Positions 34,342 through 43,188 of a DNA stretch of 64,000 nt are shown here, one piece after another (position 1 is the stretch's first letter; the number at the start of each line of letters is the position of its first letter). The DNA comes from Sedimentimonas flavescens (GTDB taxonomy: Bacteria > Pseudomonadota > Alphaproteobacteria > Rhodobacterales > Rhodobacteraceae). The notes beneath the pieces were generated by a model. It was not told where the DNA came from and did no database searches. It saw nothing but the letters and a program-made list of their open reading frames with translations. The position numbers and the translations under genes are program-made. The stretch lies in NCBI RefSeq assembly GCF_019264375.1, contig NZ_JAHVAI010000007.1, positions 124,001-188,000 on the forward strand, read 5' to 3'.

Positions 34342-35655
34342 ATGACCGATACCTCCGCCATTCTCGGCCTGCCCTATATCATGCCCTCGCAGGCGCAAAA
34401 GCACGTCACCCATAACGAGGCGCTGCGCCATCTCGATGTCATCGTGCAGCTTGCGGTGGTGGCGTTCGAGGCGACCACGCCGCCCGCCGTGCCGGTCGGC
34501 GGTACGGTTCACGCGCTTGGCTCCGGCGCGACCGGGGCCTGGGCGGGGCAGACGGCGGGCAAGCTTGCGGCCTATCTGGATGGGGTGTGGAATTTCTTCG
34601 CGCCGCAGGACGGCTGGATCGCCGCGGCGGGGGATGATGTACGCGCCTATGCGGGCGGTGAGTGGGTGCGTGTGGGCGCGACGCAGATGCTTGAGGGGCT
34701 CGGGATCGGCACAACATCGGATTCGACGAACCGCCTGTCGGTCGTGGCTGACGCAACGCTGCTGAGCCATGCGGGGGCGGGGCATCAGCTCAAGCTCAAC
34801 AAGGCGGGCGACGGCGATACGTGCAGCCTGATGTTCCAGAGCAACTGGGCGGGTCACGCCGAGATGGGGCTGGTGGGCGATACCGACTTTGCGATCAAGA
34901 CCAGCGCGGACGGGGTGAGTTTTACCCCGGCGCTGCGTCTTGATGCGGCAAGCGGGATCGCCTCGGGCGCGGCGGTGCAATCGGGACGCACCGACGCGAC
35001 AGAGGGGCGGCTGATGGCGGTCGGGGCCTTTGGCCTTGGCGCTATCGCCGCCCCGGGCGTGGCCGACATCGACGCGACCGACCTGCCCGCCGGGCTTTAC
35101 GGCGTCAGCCAGAGCGCGACCGGCACTTTTCCGGCGGGGCTGCCCGCAGGCACTGGCGCAGTGATGGAGATCCTGCGCTACAGCGCCGATTTCGCGCGTC
35201 AGATCCTGCGGCCTGCCTTTGCCGCAGGCGCTGTGTGGGAGCGCCTTCTGATCAACGGGACCTGGGGCGCCTGGCGGCAGGTGGGGTTGCCTGCCATGCT
35301 GGGCACGGTCTCGCAATCGGGGGGCGTTCCCACCGGGGCGGTGGTCGAGCGCGGCTCGAACACCAATGGCGAGTATGTCCGTTGGGCCGATGGCACGCAG
35401 ATCTGTACGCGCACGGTGACGGGGGTGGCGGTCAGCACGGCGGCGGGGGCGCTCTGGACCTCGGGTTCGCAAAGCGCCACTTTCGCCATGCCCTTCGCCG
35501 CAACGCCCGTGGGCAGCGGCTCGGTCACCAGCGCGGCGAACGCCTGGGTCAATCCCGGCGCGACCTCGACCTCGCAATGGGGTTTCTCGGCTTTCGCCAC
35601 GGGGTCGCTGACCGGTCAGAGCGTCACCCTGATGGCTACCGGCCGCTGGTTCTGA
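34342..35655 (+). CDS. DUF2793 fibre/spike-like protein with pyocin-knob region
   Basis: 437 residues. The N-terminal 100 residues (LGLPYIMPSQAQKHVTHNEA, LDGVWNFFAPQDGWIAAAGD) match DUF2793, found in phage and gene-transfer-agent fibre proteins. A middle section resembles phage tail-fibre head-binding repeats. Residues about 245-315 (LPAGLYGVSQSATGTFPAGL, ILRYSADFARQI, WERLLINGTWGAWRQV) look like a pyocin-knob carbohydrate-binding domain. The C-terminus (EYVRWADGTQICTRTVTG, then a beta-rich end with RWF) looks like a tail-fibre tip. There is no signal peptide. No other phage or GTA gene is in the window. It sits alone between the rml operon and kdsA and has its own terminator. The binding target may be the polysaccharide made here, which is inference. 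Confidence 0.72.
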   Translation: MTDTSAILGLPYIMPSQAQKHVTHNEALRHLDVIVQLAVVAFEATTPPAVPVGGTVHALGSGATGAWAGQTAGKLAAYLDGVWNFFAPQDGWIAAAGDDVRAYAGGEWVRVGATQMLEGLGIGTTSDSTNRLSVVADATLLSHAGAGHQLKLNKAGDGDTCSLMFQSNWAGHAEMGLVGDTDFAIKTSADGVSFTPALRLDAASGIASGAAVQSGRTDATEGRLMAVGAFGLGAIAAPGVADIDATDLPAGLYGVSQSATGTFPAGLPAGTGAVMEILRYSADFARQILRPAFAAGAVWERLLINGTWGAWRQVGLPAMLGTVSQSGGVPTGAVVERGSNTNGEYVRWADGTQICTRTVTGVAVSTAAGALWTSGSQSATFAMPFAATPVGSGSVTSAANAWVNPGATSTSQWGFSAFATGSLTGQSVTLMATGRWF

Positions 35656-35671
35656 CGAAATCGCATCACCG

Positions 35672-35707
35672 AACTGCCTCGCCATCGTGCGGGGCGGTTG
35701 CCTTTTT
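35672..35707 (+). terminator. Terminator after the fibre-like gene
   Basis: A 10-bp stem with two G-U pairs (35672-35681 with 35690-35699) and an 8-base loop, then GCCTTTTT. It separates the fibre gene from kdsA. Confidence 0.7.
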
Positions 35708-35769
35708 GCCCCGCTATGCCCAAGTTGCAGCCAAGCGCCGGACGCCCGGCCAGCCGCAAGGAGCAGAGC

Positions 35770-36600
35770 ATGACCGAGCCGAAAATCGTCACCGTGGGCA
35801 ATATCGCCATTGGCGGGCAAGAGCCGATCGCGCTCATCACCGGGCCGTGCCAGTTGGAAAGCCTCGACCACGCGCGGATGATGGCGGAGAAGATCGCCGA
35901 GGCCTGCGCGCCCACCGGCACGAAGTTCATCTTCAAGGCCAGCTACGACAAGGCCAACCGCTCCTCGATCAAGACGCAGCGCGGCCTCGGCATGGACGCT
36001 GGCCTGACGATCCTGTCGAAGATCCGCGACGAGTTCGGCTGCCCGATCCTGACCGACGTGCATGACGCCGCGCAATGCGCGCCTGCGGGCGAGGTCTGCG
36101 ATGTGCTGCAAATCCCGGCCTTCCTGTGCCGCCAGACCGACCTGCTGCTGGCGGCGGGCGAGACGGGGCGCGCGATCAACGTCAAGAAGGGTCAATTCCT
36201 TGCGCCTTGGGACATGGCCAATGTCGCCGAGAAGATCGCCTCGACCGGGAATGGCAACATCATGCTGTGCGACCGCGGCACCTCCTTTGGCTACAACACG
36301 CTGGTCACCGACTTCCGCGGTCTGCCGATCATGGCGCAGACCGGCTATCCGGTGGTGTTCGACGCCACCCATTCGGTGCAGCAGCCGGGCGGGCAGGGGA
36401 TGACCTCGGGCGGGCAGCGCGAGTTCGCGCCGGTGCTGGCGCGCGCGGCCTGCGCGGTCGGTGTCTCGGCGCTTTTCATCGAGACGCATGAAGACCCGGA
36501 CAACGCGCCCTCGGACGGGCCGAACATGATCCCGGTCGATCAGATGGCAGGCCTGATCAAGACGCTGCGCGCCTTCGACGCGCTGCAAAAGGGCCTCTGA
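35770..36600 (+). CDS. kdsA: 3-deoxy-8-phosphooctulonate (Kdo-8-P) synthase
   Basis: A 276-residue DAHP-synthase-like enzyme. It has [71 protein letters not shown] and [16 protein letters not shown], all standard for KdsA. It condenses arabinose-5-P and PEP. Kdo is needed for lipid A core and also as a linker in ABC-exported capsules, and kps-type exporter genes are nearby. It starts at an ATG with AGGAG upstream. Its stop abuts the stop of convergent manB. Confidence 0.96.
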   Translation: MTEPKIVTVGNIAIGGQEPIALITGPCQLESLDHARMMAEKIAEACAPTGTKFIFKASYDKANRSSIKTQRGLGMDAGLTILSKIRDEFGCPILTDVHDAAQCAPAGEVCDVLQIPAFLCRQTDLLLAAGETGRAINVKKGQFLAPWDMANVAEKIASTGNGNIMLCDRGTSFGYNTLVTDFRGLPIMAQTGYPVVFDATHSVQQPGGQGMTSGGQREFAPVLARAACAVGVSALFIETHEDPDNAPSDGPNMIPVDQMAGLIKTLRAFDALQKGL

Positions 36601-37992
36601 TCAGCCAAGCCGCGTGCGCAGTTTCGCAAGGTAGAACTGCAACAGCCGCGCGGCCTCGGCCTCGGTTGCAGCCTCGGTATAGCAGCGAAACTCGGGCGCA
36701 TTACCCGAGGGACGCAGATGCACGATGGCGCCGTCCTCGAAACGCACCCGCAGCCCGTCGGTCAGATCGAGCGATGCTTCAGCGCCGTTTTCGGTGAAGA
36801 ACCCGGCCCGCGCGGAGGGGTCGTCACGCAGATCGGCGATAAAGCGGGCCGAGACCTCGGGCTCGATCCCGGCGATGCGGTCCGAGGCGGTGAAGCGCGC
36901 AGGCAGCGCCGCCACCAGATCGGCCACTGGCCGCTGCGCGCCGCGCACCGCCGCCAGCACCGCGACAATCGGCAAGAGGCAGTCGCGCGTCATCAGCGGC
37001 GCCATGACACCCGCAGGGCCGCGCGCGGCAAAGCCCAGAAGAAAGCCGCCGTTCGCCTCATATCCGCAGATACGCGCGGCGGGGTTGGCGGCCAGGATCT
37101 CCTCCATCGCCGCGATCACATAGGGCGAGCCGATGCGGGTGCGCGCGATCCGGGCGAATTCGGGCATCGCGTCGATCATCGTGTTCGACGACACCGGCGT
37201 GCAGATCACATCCGCCCCAAGCGCGCGCGCCGTCAGCGCGCCCAGCACATCGCCCGGCACGACCTTGCCCGAGGCATCGCAGAGCATCGGCCGGTCGGCG
37301 TCGCCATCGGTCGAGACCAGCGCATCGAGCCGGTTCTGCGCGCACCACTCTGCCAGTTTCGTGCGTGTGCCCGCGTCCACCGCCTCGGTATCAACGGGGA
37401 TGAAGATGTCCGAGCGCGCCAGCGCGATAACATCGGCCCCCATCGCGCGCAGTGCCACGCCCAAAAGATCGCGCGCGACCGAGCTGTGCTCATAAACCCC
37501 AACGCGCAGGCCGCTTAGCGCGGCATGGCCGAAGGCCTCGGTATAGCGGCGCTGGTAGGCCGCGCCCGCCTGACTGCCCGATATACGCGTGCCGCCGCCG
37601 GGGCCGGGCGCTGCGCCCAGCGCCGACAGGATGCGCGCCTCGTCGTCTTTCGTGATCTCGCCTGCAGGAGTGTAGAACTTCAGCCCGTTGCGGTCGGCGG
37701 GGATATGGCTGCCGGTGACCATGATCGCCGCATGGCCCGCACCCATCGCGGCAAGCGCCAGCGCGGGCGTGGGCAGCGCGCCGCAATCAATCGCGCTCAG
37801 ACCCGATTGCTCGATGCTGCCCATGACCTCCTCAGCGATCGCGGGTGAGGAGGGGCGCAGATCCCAACCCACATGCACCGCCCCGCCATGCGCGCAGCTT
37901 GCCAGAAAGGCGCGCGTGTAATCGGCAACCAGGTCGGGCGTCAGTTCGGTCACAAGGCCGCGCAGGCCGGAGGTGCCAAATTTGGGCGGCAT
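36601..37992 (-). CDS. manB: Phosphomannomutase
   Basis: A 463-residue alpha-D-phosphohexomutase. It starts PPKFGTSGLRGLVTEL; the phosphoserine loop is MVTGSHIPADRNGLKFY, the metal loop is STDGDADRPMLCD, the sugar-binding loop is CGYEANGGFLLG and the phosphate-binding loop is RPSGNAPEFRCYTEA. The phosphoserine loop reads TGSHIP rather than the commoner TASHNP. It converts mannose-6-P to mannose-1-P for ManC; phosphoglucomutase activity is possible in this family. It is divergent from the fused glycosyltransferase gene. Confidence 0.85.
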   Translation of the reverse strand: MPPKFGTSGLRGLVTELTPDLVADYTRAFLASCAHGGAVHVGWDLRPSSPAIAEEVMGSIEQSGLSAIDCGALPTPALALAAMGAGHAAIMVTGSHIPADRNGLKFYTPAGEITKDDEARILSALGAAPGPGGGTRISGSQAGAAYQRRYTEAFGHAALSGLRVGVYEHSSVARDLLGVALRAMGADVIALARSDIFIPVDTEAVDAGTRTKLAEWCAQNRLDALVSTDGDADRPMLCDASGKVVPGDVLGALTARALGADVICTPVSSNTMIDAMPEFARIARTRIGSPYVIAAMEEILAANPAARICGYEANGGFLLGFAARGPAGVMAPLMTRDCLLPIVAVLAAVRGAQRPVADLVAALPARFTASDRIAGIEPEVSARFIADLRDDPSARAGFFTENGAEASLDLTDGLRVRFEDGAIVHLRPSGNAPEFRCYTEAATEAEAARLLQFYLAKLRTRLG

Positions 37993-38140
37993 GGTTGTGA
38001 ACTCCCAGGGCTTGATCGCGGCGACTATGCGACAGCGGGGCGGGGGGCGCAATCGGGCGGGCGGGGCGGCAAAACACGGTTCACGCAATCTTAAGAGGTC
38101 GCGCCCTAGCCTCGCGCCACCCCAACGAGCGACCGGCCCC

Positions 38141-40444
38141 ATGACCCCATTCATTTACATCACCCTCGCCGTATTTCGTCCCGACCCCGGCTATCTTGAG
38201 GCGCAATTGCAATCGGTTGCGGCGCAGGAGGGGGTCGAAACCCACCTTGTCGCGGTGATCGCGGATCGGGTCTCGGGGCCCATGGTCGCGCGACTTTGCG
38301 CCGATCTGGGTCTTGGCCTGACATTGGTCAGCCCCGACAACAATCTCGATTCGGTGCGCGCCTTCGAGGCCGGGCTGGCCCGCGCGCTGACCCTGTCGGA
38401 AGAGCAAAACCGCCCCGACGCGCTGTTCGCGCTGAGCGATCAGGACGACATCTGGCACCCCGACCGGTTGGCGCGCGGCGTTGCCGCCTTGGGCGAAGGC
38501 CCGGCGATGCTGGCGCATAGCGACGCGCGGCTTGTCGATGCGCAGGGCGCTGTGATCCACCCCTCGATGTTCGCCTATGAGCGGCGCGACCGGCGCCCCG
38601 GCCTGCGCGGGCTGCTCTATCGCAACACGATCACCGGGATGACGGTGCTGATGCGCCGCGCGGTGCTCGAGATCGCGCTGCCCTTCCCGGCGCAGGCGGG
38701 CATCCATTTCTACCATGACCTCTGGCTTGGGCTGGTGGCTGAAGCGGCGGGGGGCGTGGTGCTGATCGACGCGCCGCTGGTTGATTATCGCCAGCACGGC
38801 GCGAATACGGTCGGTGCTGTCTCGCGCGAGCCCTGGCGCCTGCCGCGCTTCGACAACGTCTGGCTGCGCCGCCGTGCGACCAGCTACGCGCTGGCGCGCT
38901 ATCTGGCCAATAGCACCTATCTGCGCATGGCCGAGGCCGTGGCGAGCGGCCGACTCGCCGATGGGTCCGCACGGATCGCGCCGATCCGCCCCTACCTGCG
39001 GCGGCTGCGCGGCGCGGGCAGCTTTGCCGCCGATGCCCTGCGGCTGACGCTGCGCGGCCAGTTCACGCGCGCCCGCATTGCTAGCAGCTTTGCCGTGGTC
39101 CATTTCGGGCGCGCCGTCTGGGCTTTGCGCCGCACCCTTGACGAGGGGCTTGATCCCGCGTTGGCCCGATTTGACGAGCGGCTCTATTCCCTCTCGCCCG
39201 GCGTTGCACCCCGCGCGGTTGAGCCTGCGCCCGCCCCCACCGCGCATCCGCTGAAAAGCTACCGTGAGCTGATCGACCTGCGCAAATCGGCACGCTGGAC
39301 CCCGGTCTTCGAGGCACCCGGCCCGGCCATCGTGGTGCTTGTGCCCACCCTCAACCCGACCGAGATTTTCGCGGGGATCGTGACCGCCCTCGACATCGCC
39401 ATCGGTCTGGCCGAGCGCGGGTTGACCGTGCGCCTTGTTGCCACCGACCTGCCGATGGCCGCGCCCGCAGCCTCGCGCGCATTCGTGCTGAACCGGATGA
39501 GCGCGGCGGGTCAGGCCTCGGGCGCGGCCGAGCGGATCTCGCTGCATTGCGGGGTGCAAAGCGCCAGTTTGCCGCTGCATCGCGGGGATCGCTTTCTGGC
39601 GACGGCCTGGTGGACGGCCCATGTCGCCGACCGACTGATCCGCCAGCATGGCTTTCTCCACCACCGCTTTCATTACCTGATCCAGGACTACGAGCCCAAT
39701 TTCTACGCTTGGGGCCCGGAATATGCCGATGCGCTGGCCAGCTACGGGCTGAACTTCGCTCCAATCTTCAACACGACGCTGCTGCGCGACTATTTCCAAC
39801 AAGAGGGCTTCGCTTTTGCCGGTCGGCAGGCGCTGGCCTTCCACCCCGCCATCGACATCGACCGCTACAGCCGGGGCCAGCGCCGTGCGGCGACAGGGCC
39901 GCGCAGGCTGGCGCTTTACGGTCGCCCCGAGGTGCCGCGCAACATGTTCGCGACGGGGCTCGAGGTTATCGCCCGCTTTATCGAGGCCGAGAACCTTCAG
40001 CCGGGGCAGATCGAGTTGGTCTCGGTCGGGCTCAAGCATGGGAACGTCAATATGCCCAACGGGCTGCGGCTGATCAGCCTCGGCAAGCTGCCCTATGAGG
40101 ATTATCCGACGTTCCTGCTCGAGACCGGTGTCGGACTGTCGCTGATGTATTCTCCGCACCCTAGCCATCCGCCGATCGAGATGGCGGCCTCGGGCGTGCG
40201 CGTGGTCACGAACAGCTTCGGGCCGAAAGATCTGGGCAGGCTTAGCCCCGCGATCCTTTCCGCCGCGCCCGAGGTGCCCGCGCTGAGCGCAGCCCTTTCG
40301 CGCGCCTGGCACAGCGCCCCGGTGAGCGCGCAGGAACGACAGATCTCGCTCAGCGGCCTCGGCCTGTCGCCCGAGGCGATGATCGACGCATTGGCGGCCG
40401 AGCTTGGCGCCGGGCTGCCGCAAAACGAACGGATGGTTTCATGA
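38141..40444 (+). CDS. Two-domain glycosyltransferase: GT2 fused to a WsaF-like transferase
   Basis: 767 residues with two catalytic units. Residues 1-330 form a GT2 domain (ITLAVFRPDPGYLEAQLQSV, metal site FALSDQDDIWHPDRLARGV, HFYHDLWLGLVAEAAGG) close to rhamnosyltransferase-like GT2 enzymes. From about 375 the protein resembles the GT4-type rhamnosyltransferase WsaF (WTPVFEAPGPAIVVLVPTLN, HYLIQDYEPNFYAWGPEYAD, YGLNFAPIFNTTLLRDYF, IEMAASGVRVVTNSFG). Two domains could add two sugars in turn. There is no membrane helix, so it is cytoplasmic or peripheral. Its stop overlaps the next gene by 4 bp. dTDP-rhamnose from the rml operon is the likely donor for at least one domain. Confidence 0.82.
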   Translation: MTPFIYITLAVFRPDPGYLEAQLQSVAAQEGVETHLVAVIADRVSGPMVARLCADLGLGLTLVSPDNNLDSVRAFEAGLARALTLSEEQNRPDALFALSDQDDIWHPDRLARGVAALGEGPAMLAHSDARLVDAQGAVIHPSMFAYERRDRRPGLRGLLYRNTITGMTVLMRRAVLEIALPFPAQAGIHFYHDLWLGLVAEAAGGVVLIDAPLVDYRQHGANTVGAVSREPWRLPRFDNVWLRRRATSYALARYLANSTYLRMAEAVASGRLADGSARIAPIRPYLRRLRGAGSFAADALRLTLRGQFTRARIASSFAVVHFGRAVWALRRTLDEGLDPALARFDERLYSLSPGVAPRAVEPAPAPTAHPLKSYRELIDLRKSARWTPVFEAPGPAIVVLVPTLNPTEIFAGIVTALDIAIGLAERGLTVRLVATDLPMAAPAASRAFVLNRMSAAGQASGAAERISLHCGVQSASLPLHRGDRFLATAWWTAHVADRLIRQHGFLHHRFHYLIQDYEPNFYAWGPEYADALASYGLNFAPIFNTTLLRDYFQQEGFAFAGRQALAFHPAIDIDRYSRGQRRAATGPRRLALYGRPEVPRNMFATGLEVIARFIEAENLQPGQIELVSVGLKHGNVNMPNGLRLISLGKLPYEDYPTFLLETGVGLSLMYSPHPSHPPIEMAASGVRVVTNSFGPKDLGRLSPAILSAAPEVPALSAALSRAWHSAPVSAQERQISLSGLGLSPEAMIDALAAELGAGLPQNERMVS

Positions 40445-41259
40445 AACGCCAGATTTTGCTCCATGTCGGATCGCCCAAATGTGGCTCGACCTACCTGCAA
40501 CAGGTGATGCTGAAGAACCGCGCGGCGCTGCTGGATCGGGGCATCCACTACCCCAAGCCGCCCGGCAACCACCCCGGCAATGCGGCCGATCTGCAGGATA
40601 TCGACGCCGCGCGCCTGACCACGCTGTTCGAGGGGCAGACCCATACCGTGGTGCTGAGCCATGAAGACCTTTACGCCCTGCCGCAGCATGGCAAGGCGCT
40701 GGCGGATCTGGCGCAGCGCGAGGGGATCTCGGTCCAGGTCATCGCCTTCCTGCGCCCGTTCAGCGAGTTCATGTTCGGCGATTACTCGCAATTCATGAAG
40801 CAGCATTTCGAGCCCTGGCTAAGCGCGCGCAACCCCTATGACGGGCTCGACTTCGACGCGTTCACCCGTCGCCGCGCCGCGATGATCAAGCCTGCCACCT
40901 ATCTGCGTGGCTGGGCGCGGCTATTCCCCGAAGCGCCGCCTGTCATCGCAAGTCATCGCGCGATCCGGGCAACCTTCGAGGGACTGCTGGGCGCCGATAC
41001 CGGCATCGACTGGGAGGTGAATCGCAACCTCACCAACCCCTCGCTACGGATGGAGGATTGCGACGCAATTGCCGAGGCGATGCGTGACCCGCAAGTCAAC
41101 CCGTCCGAGATCCGGGCGCTGCTGCGCGCGGCCTTTCACCGCGTGACTGACTCCGACGCCGGGAAGACGCAAGCGCGGATCGAGATGGCGGAGCAAGCCT
41201 TTGCGCCCCAGAACGCGGCGCTGCTGCGCGGTTTTGGCTACGACAACCGCAGGGCCTAG
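40441..41259 (+). CDS. Sulfotransferase-like P-loop protein
   Basis: A 272-residue protein that opens with ILLHVGSPKCGSTYLQQVML, which matches the 5'-phosphosulfate-binding loop (GxPKxGST) of PAPS-dependent sulfotransferases. A later stretch, VIAFLRPFSEFMFGDYSQFM, has the Arg-Pro and Ser expected of the 3'-phosphate-binding site. The remaining sequence is not close to any family I can name. It is translationally coupled (ATGA) to the fused glycosyltransferase, so it may decorate the polysaccharide with sulfate. A sugar-phosphate or other transferase role cannot be excluded. Confidence 0.65.
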   Translation: MKRQILLHVGSPKCGSTYLQQVMLKNRAALLDRGIHYPKPPGNHPGNAADLQDIDAARLTTLFEGQTHTVVLSHEDLYALPQHGKALADLAQREGISVQVIAFLRPFSEFMFGDYSQFMKQHFEPWLSARNPYDGLDFDAFTRRRAAMIKPATYLRGWARLFPEAPPVIASHRAIRATFEGLLGADTGIDWEVNRNLTNPSLRMEDCDAIAEAMRDPQVNPSEIRALLRAAFHRVTDSDAGKTQARIEMAEQAFAPQNAALLRGFGYDNRRA

Positions 41260-41927
41260 TCCTCGGCCTCGGGCGCGTTCATCAGGCGCTGATGGTGGGC
41301 GATGGCAGCCTCCACTTCCTCATGGAAGTGGAGCCTGCCGCCCTCCAGCACGCAGCCATGGTCGCACAGGCGCCGCACCTGACCCATGGCGTGCGACACA
41401 ACGATGGCGGCGCTGTCTTGCAGGCGCGCCTCGAACAGGGCCTCGCTTTTGGCCTTGAAGGCGGCGTCACCCACCGCCGTGACCTCATCGACAAGGTAGG
41501 TGTCGAAGCGGATGCCCATCGAAGAGCCGAAGGCCAGCCGCGAGCGCATCCCTGAGGAATATTCCCGCACGGGCTGGTGGAAATGCGCCCCAAGCTCCGC
41601 AAAGTCAGCGACGAAATCGACCAACTCGTCTGTATCGATCCCGTAGACCCGCGCGATGAAACGCACGTTCTGCACGCCCGTCAGATCGGGATGGAAGCTG
41701 CCGGCAAAACCCACGGGCCAGGACACCGAGCCGCGCCGCAGCACCCGCCCTGCATCGGGGTCGAGCGCGCCCGAGATCATCCGCAGAAGCGTCGATTTCC
41801 CCGCCCCGTTGCGGCCAAGAATTGCAACGGCCCGGCGCGGCGGGAAGATCGTGGAAATGTCCTGCGCGACGATCTTGCGCCCCGACCGGGTGCGAAAGCT
41901 CTTCGACAGGCCGCGCAGCTCGATCAT
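41256..41927 (-). CDS. kpsT: Polysaccharide ABC exporter ATP-binding protein (KpsT-like)
   Basis: A 223-residue ATPase with Walker A LGRNGAGKSTLLRMISGAL, the signature EYSSGMRSRLAFGSSMG and YLVDEVTAVGDAAFKAKSEA (Walker B), all in the form specific to KpsT/BexA/CtrD capsule exporters. It powers polysaccharide export with the KpsM-like permease (43189-43995). Its start overlaps the KpsE-like gene stop by 4 bp. It is convergent with the sulfotransferase-like gene, overlapping it by 4 bp at the stops. Confidence 0.9.
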   Translation of the reverse strand: MIELRGLSKSFRTRSGRKIVAQDISTIFPPRRAVAILGRNGAGKSTLLRMISGALDPDAGRVLRRGSVSWPVGFAGSFHPDLTGVQNVRFIARVYGIDTDELVDFVADFAELGAHFHQPVREYSSGMRSRLAFGSSMGIRFDTYLVDEVTAVGDAAFKAKSEALFEARLQDSAAIVVSHAMGQVRRLCDHGCVLEGGRLHFHEEVEAAIAHHQRLMNAPEAED

Positions 41928-43120
41928 CGCCGGTCCCGCAGCGCGTAATAGGCCATGGCCAGGATCGACCAGCCGAGCATCAGCGCCCCCGCCACCGCCG
42001 CAAGCAAGACGAAACGGCGCGGATATTCGGCGGTCTCGGCCAGTGTTGGAGGCACATGGCTGGCAAGGTAGCGGGTCTTGCGCTGCGCCTCGGCCAGTGC
42101 CGCGTCATAGGCGGCCAGCGCCGCGAGATAGCTCTGCTCGGCGAATTGCAGATCGACAGACAGCGATTCATACTCCCCCACCAACTCCGGGAAGGCCTGC
42201 GGATCGCTGGCTTCGGCGCGGCCGAACTGGCTGCGCTCAGCCGCCAGACGCTCGCGGATCACGGCCGCTTTCTGGCGCGCCTGAACCACGCGCACATCCT
42301 GCGCCGAGGTATTCTCAAGCAGGAGGTCCAACTCGATCAGCGCGGCGGCAAGCTGTTCCTGAAGCGTGTTGAGCAGCCCCGCCCGGCCCTGCGCATCGCT
42401 TGCCGGATCGACGATCTGGGTGCGGCTGCGGAATGCCGTCAGTGCGGTGCGCGCCGCCTTGAGCCGCGCGATTGCCTTGTCGCGATCCTCGCGCGCGTTT
42501 CGGATCGTATCCTCGCGCGCGATGGCCGAGAGGCGATTGATCAGCGCGCTGCTCTCCTCATAGATCGCGGTGGCGATGGCCTGGGCAGCGGCGGGATCGA
42601 AGGCCTCGACCCGCAGCTCGATCAGACCGGTTGCGCTGTCGTGATAGACATGGACCTGCCGCCGCCAATGGGTCGAGAGCGCCTCGATCCGCCGATCCGT
42701 GCCAAGGCTGAAGACCGGATCGTCGGGCCGGGTAAAGGCCGCCGCCAGATCGACGCGCCGATCCACCGCGCGCACAAGCGCCGGGCTTTGGATATAGTCC
42801 TGCAGGATATCGCCATCCTGCGGTCCGGAACTGCCCAGCTCGGTCAGCCCGCCGAGGAGCTGCACGGCGGCGCCGACCTCATGCTTGCGGACGGAAAAGG
42901 CCACGGTGCTGGCGAACTGATCGCGCGCCACGGCGAAAAGATAGGCCGCCCAGAGGCAGGCCGGGATCACGACGCACAGCACGAAGGTGCCGATCAGCCC
43001 GACATGACGCCGGCGCAGGCGCGCGGGCCCCGCCGCGGGGCGGATCTGCGCCACGGTTCGCGGGGTTTCGAGCGGAACTCTGGCGCTTTGCATGGCGGGG
43101 CACCCTTTGCTGCGGGACAT
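41924..43120 (-). CDS. kpsE: Capsule export inner-membrane/periplasmic adaptor (KpsE/BexC/CtrB-like)
   Basis: A 398-residue PCP-family protein. One N-terminal helix (VGLIGTFVLCVVIPACLWAA), a long periplasmic region with coiled-coil stretches (ALINRLSAIAREDTIRNARE onward; residues about 170-330), and a C-terminal helix (FVLLAAVAGALMLGWSILAM). The topology and length match KpsE/CtrB, which bridges the ABC exporter and the outer-membrane channel. An inner ATG at 43093 with AAAGGG upstream is an equally good start. It is divergent from the KpsM-like gene across a CtrA-like site. No outer-membrane partner (KpsD/Wza) is in the window. Confidence 0.88.
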   Translation of the reverse strand: MSRSKGCPAMQSARVPLETPRTVAQIRPAAGPARLRRRHVGLIGTFVLCVVIPACLWAAYLFAVARDQFASTVAFSVRKHEVGAAVQLLGGLTELGSSGPQDGDILQDYIQSPALVRAVDRRVDLAAAFTRPDDPVFSLGTDRRIEALSTHWRRQVHVYHDSATGLIELRVEAFDPAAAQAIATAIYEESSALINRLSAIAREDTIRNAREDRDKAIARLKAARTALTAFRSRTQIVDPASDAQGRAGLLNTLQEQLAAALIELDLLLENTSAQDVRVVQARQKAAVIRERLAAERSQFGRAEASDPQAFPELVGEYESLSVDLQFAEQSYLAALAAYDAALAEAQRKTRYLASHVPPTLAETAEYPRRFVLLAAVAGALMLGWSILAMAYYALRDRR

Positions 43121-43150
43121 CCGTATTCCCGCAGCTTGGGCCGGTTGCGC

Positions 43151-43165
43151 TTAATTTGACGTTAA
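43151..43165. promoter_or_regulatory. CtrA-like site between kpsE and kpsM
   Basis: TTAA-TTTGACG-TTAA, an exact TTAA-N7-TTAA. On the minus strand it reads TTAAC-N6-TTAA. It is also the core of a 7-bp-arm inverted repeat, CGCTTAA/TTAAGCG (43148-43168). It is placed to control both capsule-export transcripts. Match to the CtrA consensus is direct; binding is inferred. Confidence 0.55.
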
Positions 43166-43188
43166 GCGTGGCAGGATATGCAGGGCGC

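Noticed and set aside
34342-35655. Prophage or full gene transfer agent cluster
   Set aside because: Only the fibre-like gene is present; no terminase, portal, capsid, tail or integrase genes on either side.
38081-40423. Minus-strand 780-codon frame opposite the fused glycosyltransferase
   Set aside because: The plus-strand gene has two recognisable catalytic domains; the antisense frame has none.
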